Part shown: positions 1 to 5,305 of the stretch, one piece after another
How positions within the stretch are numbered: the first letter of the stretch is position 1
Layout: each line of letters begins with the position of its first letter
NCBI GenBank assembly: GCA_029287105.1
Contig: JARFRT010000520.1
Location: forward strand, 1-5,439
From: Akkermansiaceae bacterium
GTDB taxonomy: Bacteria; Verrucomicrobiota; Verrucomicrobiia; Verrucomicrobiales; Akkermansiaceae
Direction of reading: 5' to 3'
DNA length: 5,439 bases
Position numbers and translations under genes: made by a program
The notes under the pieces: model-generated
Database searches by the model: none
Told to the model about the DNA's origin: nothing
What the model saw: only the letters and a program-made list of their open reading frames with translations

Positions 1-1118
1 TCCTCGAACTCCTCGAGTTCACCCCCCATGGCGCGCAGGTTTTCCGCCACCGTGGCGATGCGGTCGCTTTCCTTGACCCTGAGTTCCTTGGCATTACGGA
101 TGATCATCCGGCCGTGCGCCAGGGCACCGGCGACGGCGAGAATGGGGATCTCATCAATGAGATTGGGTATCTCCTCGTGTTTGACTTCGGTGCCATGCAG
201 TGGTTGCCCCATGATCTCAACATTGCCATACGGCTCTCCGTGTTCCTCCGAGATCACCACATCCTTGATCTTGGCACCCATCCGGATAAGCACGTCCAAC
301 AGCGCCGTGCGCGTCGGGTTCAGACCCACATTTTTAATCAACAAGTGGGCACCGGGAAGGGCCGCAGCCGCGACAATCCAGAACGCGGCAGAGGAAATAT
401 CTCCCGGGACACGGAAGTCGCCGGACTCAGGCATTTGCCCGCCGTATACGGAAATCTTGTCGCCGTCACGCACCGAACGGACGCGGTAATATGCGAGCAT
501 ACGCTCGGTGTGGTCACGCGTCTCGGAAGGCTGGACCACCGTCGTTTTGCCTTCGGTGAACAAGCCCGCAAGCAGGACCGCACTCTTAACCTGGGCACTG
601 GCGACCGGCATCTCATAGGTAATCGACTTCAGTTTGCTGCCTGTGATCCGAAGTGGCGCGCAACCGGGCGCGTCACCACAAGCGTGGATCGTCGCCCCCA
701 TCTGCTCGAGCGGCTTGATGATACGTCCCATCGGACGGGAACAAAGCGAGGCGTCGCCGGAGAGAACCGAGTCAAAGGGCTGCGCCGCCAACATACCCGC
801 CAACAGCCTCATCCCGGTTCCGGAATTGCCGCAATCGACCGTTTCAGCCGGCGCGCTCAGTTGCATTCTCCGGCCCTGGATATTGAGCGAGGTCGGACCG
901 TAGCCCTCATGTGTTTCCAGAACTTCATGCGTCGCGCCAAGCTGGGCCATGGCATTAAGCGTACACAGGCAATCTTCGCTGGGCAAAAAGTTATCGATGC
1001 GACAAACACCGTTGGAGAGACCCGCGATGATCGCGGCGCGGTGGGAAATGCTCTTGTCGCCCGGGACCTCGAACTCGGCCCATAGATCCTTGATGGCTTT
1101 AACCTTGATGGTGGACAT
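1..1118 (-). CDS. aroA: 3-phosphoshikimate 1-carboxyvinyltransferase (EPSP synthase), class II type; 3' end cut off by window edge
   Basis: This enzyme transfers the enolpyruvyl group of PEP to shikimate-3-phosphate, the sixth step of the cytoplasmic shikimate pathway. From the ATG at 1118 the minus strand reads 372 codons without a stop to base 1. Full-length enzymes have about 430 residues, so roughly 60 are missing. Visible motifs are PGDKSISHRA (19-28), GNSGTGMRLL (97-106, phosphate/PEP loop), SAQVK (174-178), RDHTE (201-205), NPTR (267-270), the catalytic-Asp segment LIDEIPILA (320-328) and ELRVKESDRI (345-354). The set GDK-S, SAQ-x-K, R-x-H-T-E and N-x-T-R is the published signature of class II EPSP synthases. 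The Gly that CP4 enzyme replaces with Ala is kept (Gly100), so glyphosate response cannot be called. The gene follows tyrA by 20 bases and is probably cotranscribed with it. No Shine-Dalgarno precedes the ATG. The frame is intact, with no sign of frameshift. Confidence 0.97.
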   Translation of the reverse strand, partial: MSTIKVKAIKDLWAEFEVPGDKSISHRAAIIAGLSNGVCRIDNFLPSEDCLCTLNAMAQLGATHEVLETHEGYGPTSLNIQGRRMQLSAPAETVDCGNSGTGMRLLAGMLAAQPFDSVLSGDASLCSRPMGRIIKPLEQMGATIHACGDAPGCAPLRITGSKLKSITYEMPVASAQVKSAVLLAGLFTEGKTTVVQPSETRDHTERMLAYYRVRSVRDGDKISVYGGQMPESGDFRVPGDISSAAFWIVAAAALPGAHLLIKNVGLNPTRTALLDVLIRMGAKIKDVVISEEHGEPYGNVEIMGQPLHGTEVKHEEIPNLIDEIPILAVAGALAHGRMIIRNAKELRVKESDRIATVAENLRAMGGELEEFE

Positions 1119-1138
1119 GTAAAAAAGTGTGCTTGTGT

Positions 1139-2008
1139 TTAGTTGGTTGGTCTTGAGTCCCCCCCGTTGACCAGGGTGTCCCTCAGCCTCTTGGCGTCGT
1201 CCAGCAGGCGGGTTATTTCTTCATCGCTCGATTTCTCCAGCAAAGCAAGCATTTCACGCAAGTGCGCGATAGTCTCTTCGATAGGCTCCTTGAGTGCTTC
1301 CCGGTTACGAAGCAATATCTCGGCCCACATGCCGGGGTGTCCGGATGCCACGCGGGTGGTGTCACGCATGCCATTACCCGCAAATTTTCCATCCTCGGGG
1401 TGCTTCAACCCGACCAGCGCGCCAATGGAAGCAAGCAGGTGCGGCAGATGACTGATCCGAGCCATCACCCGGTCATGCTCCTCGGCGGAAGTCAGGTAAC
1501 ACTGGCAGCCGATCGCCTCCCAGAGGCCACGCAGGGAGCGCACATCTTCTTCCGGATGGCCGAAATCATTGGTAATCACACAGGCGGCCCCATCAAACAG
1601 GTCGGCTTTCGCCGCATGGATGCCAGCCTGCTCAGACCCGGCCATCGGATGGCTTCCCATATAGCGGGCACCCGTTTCATTGACCACCTGCTCCAGCAAA
1701 TCGCGTGGGGTCAGTTTGACACTGCCCACATCAGTCACAATCACGCCGCGGAGAGGGTGCACGGATGCCGCCGCCTTCAAAATCTCCAACATCGCCCCCA
1801 CAGGTGATGCCAGGATGATCATATCCACATCCTTTACCGCCTCAGCCAGATCAACTGTCGCTCCGGTGATTCCACGCCGCTGCGCATCGGCAACACTCTG
1901 CGCGCGCCGCCCCCAGAGGGAAACACTCACATCCGGCAGGCGCGACTGGACGGCCAGTGCGATTGAGCCACCCAGCAGCCCGCTTCCTAGAACAGCAATA
2001 CGTTTCAT
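1139..2008 (-). CDS. tyrA: Prephenate dehydrogenase family protein (TyrA), 289 aa
   Basis: The product is predicted to oxidise and decarboxylate prephenate (or arogenate) to the tyrosine precursor in the cytoplasm. An N-terminal Rossmann fold opens at once with VLGSGLLGGS (6-15). Further family motifs are TDVGSVK (92-98), GSHPMAGSE (118-126), HDRVMARISHLPH (178-190) and FAGNGMRDTTRVASG (209-223), followed by a helical C-terminal domain. At 289 residues it matches monofunctional TyrA, with no chorismate mutase and no ACT domain, so feedback control by a fused sensor is absent. The residues after beta-strand 2 are WGRR (32-35) rather than an acidic residue, which hints at NADP preference (inference). 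I chose the ATG at 2008 because the Rossmann motif starts right after it. A TTG at 2017 is the only other in-frame option, since a TGA stop lies immediately before it. Neither start has a Shine-Dalgarno. It sits 20 bases upstream of aroA, a common aromatic-pathway pairing. Prephenate versus arogenate use cannot be decided from sequence. Confidence 0.95.
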   Translation of the reverse strand: MKRIAVLGSGLLGGSIALAVQSRLPDVSVSLWGRRAQSVADAQRRGITGATVDLAEAVKDVDMIILASPVGAMLEILKAAASVHPLRGVIVTDVGSVKLTPRDLLEQVVNETGARYMGSHPMAGSEQAGIHAAKADLFDGAACVITNDFGHPEEDVRSLRGLWEAIGCQCYLTSAEEHDRVMARISHLPHLLASIGALVGLKHPEDGKFAGNGMRDTTRVASGHPGMWAEILLRNREALKEPIEETIAHLREMLALLEKSSDEEITRLLDDAKRLRDTLVNGGDSRPTN

Positions 2009-2034
2009 GCGCGGCAATCACTGGCAGGCCGACC

Positions 2035-2064
2035 GTATAATTGCAAGAACCTACGCCCTGAAAA
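2035..2064 (-). promoter_or_regulatory. Candidate promoter for tyrA-aroA
   Basis: On the minus strand TTTTCA (2064-2059) and TTATAC (2040-2035) are separated by 18 bases, each matching 4 of 6 positions of the sigma-70 consensus. Transcription would start near 2028, giving tyrA a leader of about 20 bases. The placement directly after the terminator of the upstream gene is sensible. The match is moderate and the sigma-70 model may not fit this phylum well. Confidence 0.4.
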
Positions 2065-2092
2065 TGCGGCATCGGTCCTGAACGGGGGCCCG

Positions 2093-2127
2093 AAAAAGGA
2101 CGCCCGCAACACCAGGGTGCCGCGTCC
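2093..2127 (-). terminator. Intrinsic terminator of the lipoprotein gene
   Basis: On the minus strand GGACGC (2127-2122) pairs perfectly with GCGTCC (2103-2098). The loop contains an inner CACC/GGTG pairing, and five T residues (2097-2093) follow the stem directly. It begins 39 bases past the lipoprotein stop codon and ends before the candidate tyrA promoter, so it should separate the two transcripts. On the plus strand there is no T tract, so it acts in one direction only. Confidence 0.65.
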
Positions 2128-2166
2128 CACACCAGCACCATAGTGCCGGGTCGAATCCAATCGAGC

Positions 2167-2574
2167 TTACGGCACCCGGAACTTATGGGTCGGGTCGCTG
2201 TCTTCAGGATCGCGGCAGAGCTTGCCCGAGGCGATCCCCTTCACATCCACGATATTGTGCGTGTAGGGATTGAAAACGAATCCAGCCTTACCAGGAACCG
2301 CTGAAGCCGTCGGGTAGTTCGGCTTGTCCGGCTTCGGAGGGGCGGGAACGTCATTCTCGTTCCGTTCCGCTTCTTGCTGCTGCCTGAGACGCTCCCGGCT
2401 TTCATCAAGCTGTCTCTGTTGTTCATCCGTCACACTCGGCTGCCCATCAGGCTGCACCTGCAATTGTGACGGGTGGGGCGGATAGGGTCGAGGAGAATAA
2501 GCGGGATAAGGTGCACAGGCACCTACCAGGGAAATCACCCCGATTGGTAGGAGCATCTTTTTTGATAAATCCAT
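2167..2574 (-). CDS. Predicted small lipoprotein with Pro/Tyr-rich linker and conserved C-terminal motif, 135 aa
   Basis: I do not recognise a named function. From the ATG at 2574 the protein starts MDLSKK, followed by a short hydrophobic stretch and a lipobox LVGAC with the lipidated Cys at residue 20, so it is probably a membrane-anchored lipoprotein exported by Sec. Residues 21-45 are rich in Pro and Tyr. Residues 48-75 are rich in Gln, Glu and Arg and likely helical or coiled coil. Residues 76-92 are a Pro-rich linker. The C-terminal block (98-135) has the pattern G-F-V-F-N-P-Y, then VDVKGIASGKLCRDP, and ends KFRVP. A terminal block of the form SPY...VDV.G...G..V.DP...F.VP recurs, from memory, in small secreted proteins of Verrucomicrobia. 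An upstream in-frame start at 2661 would bury the signal peptide 29 residues inside, so the ATG at 2574 is preferred. The leader is A-rich without a Shine-Dalgarno. The gene is transcribed away from the LuxE/LuxC-type pair and ends at its own terminator. Confidence 0.8.
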   Translation of the reverse strand: MDLSKKMLLPIGVISLVGACAPYPAYSPRPYPPHPSQLQVQPDGQPSVTDEQQRQLDESRERLRQQQEAERNENDVPAPPKPDKPNYPTASAVPGKAGFVFNPYTHNIVDVKGIASGKLCRDPEDSDPTHKFRVP

Positions 2575-2651
2575 TGTTTTGTAGGTTTGTTGTTGAATGG
2601 TCTGCCAGGGTCGGCAGCGAGGGGAGTTGAAGGTCGGCGTAGCACCGGTTG

Positions 2652-2660
2652 ATGTTACCA
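2652..2660 (-). promoter_or_regulatory. Weak candidate extended -10 element for the lipoprotein gene
   Basis: The minus strand reads TGGTAACAT (2660-2652), fitting the extended -10 pattern TGnTAnnnT, about 78 bases before the lipoprotein ATG. No recognisable -35 box stands at the right distance. It overlaps one arm of the inverted repeat at 2657-2684, which would suit a repressor site, but this is speculative. Confidence 0.25.
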
Positions 2661-2684
2661 TCGGCAGTAAAACCAGCAGATGGT
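2657..2684. repeat. Inverted repeat ACCATC / GATGGT
   Basis: ACCATC (2657-2662) and GATGGT (2679-2684) are perfect 6-base complements with a 16-base spacer. The left arm overlaps the candidate -10 of the lipoprotein gene, so it may be an operator. A 6-base repeat of this spacing can arise by chance. Confidence 0.3.
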
Positions 2685-2746
2685 GCAGTCTCCCCCCATT
2701 CCCCGGTCAAGTCAAGTCCTAGCGGAGATTTGTCAGGAAATGGCAG

Positions 2747-2773
2747 GTCACGTCTCAGGCTACGTAGCGTGAC
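2747..2773. repeat. Inverted repeat GTCACG / CGTGAC enclosing the palindrome CTACGTAG
   Basis: GTCACG (2747-2752) and CGTGAC (2768-2773) are perfect complements, 15 bases apart. A perfect 8-base palindrome, CTACGTAG (2760-2767), directly abuts the right arm. It sits 136 bases before the ATG of the LuxE-type gene and could be a regulator site for that pair. No family is assigned. Confidence 0.35.
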
Positions 2774-2821
2774 TATGGATTATTTCATCCCCTTGGCCCC
2801 AAATCCTTCATTTCCAGCATT

Positions 2822-2847
2822 CCGGGGGTCGACCACTTTTTCCCCGG
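2822..2847 (+). repeat. GC-rich hairpin ahead of the LuxE-type gene
   Basis: CCGGGG (2822-2827) pairs with CCCCGG (2842-2847) around a 14-base loop that includes GTCGAC. If transcription starts upstream, this forms a hairpin in the leader, about 60 bases before the ATG. No T tract follows the stem, so it is not a classical terminator. Confidence 0.35.
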
Positions 2848-2908
2848 GTGCGAATCGGCCCTTGCTTGTCGCCCACATTTTCAGATCATCACCGCACAAC
2901 CACCTCCC

Positions 2909-4000
2909 ATGAGCTCTCCTCTGCCATTAGAATCCGAAATACTCGCCGCCATCCACAGCGGAATCGCCGGAGACGATGCCTTTAATACCCTGGCCATGCG
3001 TGTGTTTCAACATCAGTTCCAACACAACACTCCCTATGCGAACTACTGCCGGGCCTTGGGTCGATCCCCGGACAACATCGACCATTGGCACGACATCCCC
3101 GCCGTGCCCACCGATGTTTTCAAACTCGATGACACGCCCGTCCTGTCATTTCCTCGCGAACAATTACGCCACACCTTCGCCACCTCAGGAACGACACGTG
3201 AGATCAAAGGCCTGCACCATTTCCCCTCACTCAACCTCTACGAACAATCCATCATCAGCGCCTGGAAACAACGGGACCTCCCGCACCCAACCAACGCGAT
3301 CTTCCTCACCGCCACGCCCGGACACGCCCCGGCGTCGTCACTTTCTCATATGATGGGCGTGCTCGCACAGACATTCACCAGGGAACCCAGCTGGGCCATC
3401 AAGGCCGATGCCACCATCGACCTCAGCACGATCCAGCTGGCAACCGCGCGGCAAATCACCCGCAATGAACCCGTGGCCCTGCTCGGCACCGCCCTCGCCT
3501 TTCTCCACCTCTTCGAACAACTGGACAGCCCGCTCACCCTCCCGCAGGGAAGCTGGGCCATGGAAACAGGCGGCTATAAGGGCAGCCGACGGTCGATGGC
3601 CAAGCCCGACCTCTACCGCCTTTTCCACGAAAAACTTGGTCTGGCACCCGATGCCATTGTCAATGAATACTCGATGACCGAACTCAGCAGCCAGTTTTAC
3701 ACCCGCGGAATCGGCCAGCCCCACATCGGCCCCAACTGGACCCGCACCCGGGTGATCGACCCGCTCACGCAAACGGCCGCCCGACCCGGCACGCCCGGCC
3801 ACCTCGTGATCTATGACCTCGCCAACCTCCACTCCGTCATGGCCATCAAAACCCAGGACATCGCCATTGCCGGAACCGCCGAATCAGCAGTGGTTGCCAA
3901 GGTTGCAGAAGAAACAAATTCATTTACCCTGCTCGGCCGCGACCCCTCCGCCCTGCCAAGAGGCTGCTCGAGAGCCGCCGACGACACCCTCCGGTCATGA
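2909..4000 (+). CDS. LuxE-type acyl-protein synthetase / fatty acid activating enzyme (ANL superfamily), 363 aa
   Basis: The family (LuxE, PF04443) activates a fatty acid with ATP to acyl-AMP, takes the acyl group as a thioester and passes it to the LuxC reductase. Visible here are IPAVPTDVFK (63-72), the P-loop-like FATSGTTREIKGLHH (90-104, resembling the A3 motif of adenylating enzymes), METGGYKGSRR (218-228) and VNEYSMTELSSQFY (251-264, like the A5 motif). The C-terminal LLGRDPSALPRGCSR (341-355) places Cys353 eleven residues from the end. In bioluminescent bacteria the acylated LuxE cysteine is likewise near the C-terminus (from memory), so Cys353 is the probable acylation site. Length 363 fits LuxE (about 370). 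The start at ATG 2909 lacks a Shine-Dalgarno. The stop overlaps the start of the LuxC-type gene by ATGA, which indicates translational coupling and a joint complex. No luciferase gene is nearby. A PaaK-like CoA ligase role is the main alternative. Confidence 0.88.
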   Translation: MSSPLPLESEILAAIHSGIAGDDAFNTLAMRVFQHQFQHNTPYANYCRALGRSPDNIDHWHDIPAVPTDVFKLDDTPVLSFPREQLRHTFATSGTTREIKGLHHFPSLNLYEQSIISAWKQRDLPHPTNAIFLTATPGHAPASSLSHMMGVLAQTFTREPSWAIKADATIDLSTIQLATARQITRNEPVALLGTALAFLHLFEQLDSPLTLPQGSWAMETGGYKGSRRSMAKPDLYRLFHEKLGLAPDAIVNEYSMTELSSQFYTRGIGQPHIGPNWTRTRVIDPLTQTAARPGTPGHLVIYDLANLHSVMAIKTQDIAIAGTAESAVVAKVAEETNSFTLLGRDPSALPRGCSRAADDTLRS

Positions 4001-5115
4001 CACCCACACGCGATAGAATCCAACTCCTCGCCTCAGCCTGCCAACAGCCTGCCATGATCCGGTTGCTGGGCAAGATCAACGCCGACGACCTCAGCACATG
4101 GTTAGCCGCGGAACTGGGACATCAGGATGCACTTGATCAGTTCATCCCGCACGGCCCGCTGCTGAGCAAGGCCTCCGCCCCGGCCACCATCCTCCACATC
4201 GTCAGCGGCAACACCCCCCATGCCGCACTGCAAAGCTTGCTCAGAGGATTCCTGTTAGGATCAGCCAACGTCATCAAACTGCCCTCCTCCGGACTACCCG
4301 ACCTCGCAGGCTGGATCGAGCAACTTCCGAACGAACTCCGGGCGATGGTCGAGACCACTGACAAACTAACAGACAGCCAGTGGGAACATGCCGATGCCGT
4401 TATCGCCATCGGCTCGGACGACACCATAGCCGCCGTCCGACAACAAACCCTGCCCGACCAGATTTTCATCGCCCACGGACACAAGGTTTCCCTTGGCATC
4501 GTCTACGGCGACTTTGAAATCGCAGCCCCTCTCGCCGCACGCGACGTGTCCCTCTTCAATCAGCGCGGCTGCCTCTCACCCCATGCCATCTATGTTGATG
4601 AATCCCATCAATCCGACACGGGAAATGCACTCCAGTTCGCCGCGCTGTTAGCCACCGCAATGGAAGACTTCGTACGCAAAAACCCCACCGATCCCTCCAA
4701 CCCCACCAATACCCTCAGCCTCTCCGAAGCCGGCGCGGTCAGAAATTTGCGCGAAAGCACCCGGTTCGCCGCAGCCAACTCCCCTGCGACCCAGCTCTGG
4801 GAAAGTCCGGATAGCCTCGACTGGACCGTTATCTATCAGACCTCACCCACCCTTCAACTCTCCTGCCTGAACCGCTGCATCTTCGTCAAACCCCTACCCG
4901 CTGAATTCAACACCGCCACCCTGGGCGCCGAAGCCCGGCACCTCTCAAGCATCGCCATCCATCCATTCAACAAGCCCACCGCCACCCGACTCGCCACCAC
5001 CCTGCCTGCCCATCGCATCTGCCCGCTCGGACAAAGCCAGCAGCCCAGCCTCTTCTGGCATCACGACGGCTTCGCCCCCCTCGCCTCACTCGTCAAATGG
5101 CAGGACCTGGGCTGA
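3997..5115 (+). CDS. LuxC-type acyl-CoA / acyl-protein reductase (aldehyde dehydrogenase-like), 372 aa
   Basis: The LuxC family (PF05893) reduces an enzyme-bound acyl thioester with NADPH to a fatty aldehyde. Motifs visible are ILHIVSGNTPHAAL (65-78), the cofactor-binding-like GSANVIKLPSSG (88-99), DAVIAIGSDDTI (133-144), IAHGHKVSLGIV (158-169) and the catalytic segment DVSLFNQRGCLSPHAIYV (183-200) with nucleophile Cys192. The protein ends HHDGFAPLASLVKWQDLG, matching the family's terminal W/H-D-G region. At 372 residues it is about 100 shorter than luminous-bacterium LuxC (about 480). The core motifs are present, so it looks like a compact version rather than a fragment. It begins inside the stop codon of the LuxE-type gene (ATGA, 3997-4000), with no Shine-Dalgarno of its own, so translation is probably coupled. 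A low-complexity Asn-Pro-Thr stretch (229-240) looks like a surface loop insertion. The partner in vivo is most likely the upstream LuxE-type protein. The aldehyde's fate is unknown. Confidence 0.87.
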   Translation: MTPTRDRIQLLASACQQPAMIRLLGKINADDLSTWLAAELGHQDALDQFIPHGPLLSKASAPATILHIVSGNTPHAALQSLLRGFLLGSANVIKLPSSGLPDLAGWIEQLPNELRAMVETTDKLTDSQWEHADAVIAIGSDDTIAAVRQQTLPDQIFIAHGHKVSLGIVYGDFEIAAPLAARDVSLFNQRGCLSPHAIYVDESHQSDTGNALQFAALLATAMEDFVRKNPTDPSNPTNTLSLSEAGAVRNLRESTRFAAANSPATQLWESPDSLDWTVIYQTSPTLQLSCLNRCIFVKPLPAEFNTATLGAEARHLSSIAIHPFNKPTATRLATTLPAHRICPLGQSQQPSLFWHHDGFAPLASLVKWQDLG

Positions 5116-5137
5116 GCCACGACTTCCGAACAAAAAA

Positions 5138-5201
5138 CAAAAATATGCCAGGCATATGAGCAACAGCTAATCCTTCGCAAAAATATGCCAGGCATATGAG
5201 C
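5138..5201. repeat. Two copies of a 24-base repeat, each with the palindrome ATATGCC-A-GGCATAT
   Basis: Bases 5138-5161 and 5178-5201 are identical, giving a 40-base period with a 16-base unrelated spacer. Each copy holds a perfect 7-base inverted repeat around one central base (5143-5157 and 5183-5197). On the minus strand each palindrome is followed by TTTTT, so each could fold as a short stem (ATATGC, CTG loop, GCATAT) plus T tract, i.e. a weak terminator for leftward transcription. As DNA, the symmetry suits a dimeric binding protein. The first copy begins 22 bases after the LuxC-type stop codon. Confidence 0.85.
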
Positions 5202-5202
5202 C

Positions 5203-5303
5203 CCCCGATTCCCCGATTCCCCGATTCCCCGATTCCCCGACTCCCCGACTCCCCGACTCCCCGACTCCCCGACTCCCCGACTCCCCGACTCCCCGACTCC
5301 CCG
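5203..5303. repeat. 8-base minisatellite: 4 x CCCCGATT then 8 x CCCCGACT
   Basis: Twelve perfect 8-base units run from 5203 to 5298: four CCCCGATT (5203-5234), then eight CCCCGACT (5235-5298), ending in a partial CCCCG. The two unit types are cleanly segregated, which suggests growth by slippage from two founder units. The minus strand carries GGGG blocks every 8 bases with 4-base loops, a G-quadruplex-forming pattern. An 8-base unit would shift a reading frame with each copy change, so coding use is unlikely. Confidence 0.95.
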
Positions 5304-5305
5304 CC

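Larger units (their letters stand above)
2575..2908. other. Divergent intergenic region between lipoprotein gene and LuxE/LuxC-type pair
   Basis: These 334 bases must hold the starts of both divergent transcripts. I see no convincing gene: the only long plus-strand reading frame lacks any recognisable domain. The region holds three inverted repeats (listed separately), a TTGACTTGACC stretch on the minus strand around 2705-2720, and only weak promoter candidates for the plus strand. Examples are GATTAT at 2778-2783, and TTGCTT at 2862-2867 with GATCAT at 2884-2889 (16-base spacing). No Shine-Dalgarno precedes the ATG at 2909; the bases just before it are pyrimidine-rich. Confidence 0.6.

Noticed and set aside
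114..1085. Plus-strand reading frame of 323 codons
   Set aside because: It lies antisense to aroA, whose conserved motifs are continuous along the whole stretch; the plus-strand product is Arg/His-rich and has no recognisable family.
1262..1807. Plus-strand reading frame of 181 codons
   Set aside because: Antisense to tyrA; explained by GC-rich third codon positions of the real gene.
2141..2168. tRNA-like T-arm, GGGTCGAATCC
   Set aside because: The flanking bases do not form a 5-base T stem, and no acceptor, D or anticodon arm can be drawn around it on either strand.
2649..2912. Plus-strand reading frame of 87 codons in the divergent intergenic region
   Set aside because: No start signal, no domain, no signal peptide, and it overlaps several inverted repeats and the start of the LuxE-type gene.
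3338..3832. Minus-strand reading frame of 164 codons
   Set aside because: Antisense to the LuxE-type gene, whose motifs span it; composition is that of a shadow frame.
2909..5115. Complete bioluminescence operon
   Set aside because: Only LuxE- and LuxC-type genes are present; no luxA, luxB or luxD lies on either side within the window.
5143..5197. Terminator for the LuxE/LuxC-type transcript
   Set aside because: The palindromes have their T tract on the minus strand, so they fit leftward, not rightward, termination.
5138..5303. CRISPR array
   Set aside because: Only two copies of the 24-base repeat with a 16-base spacer, followed by a spacerless 8-base tandem repeat; no cas genes.
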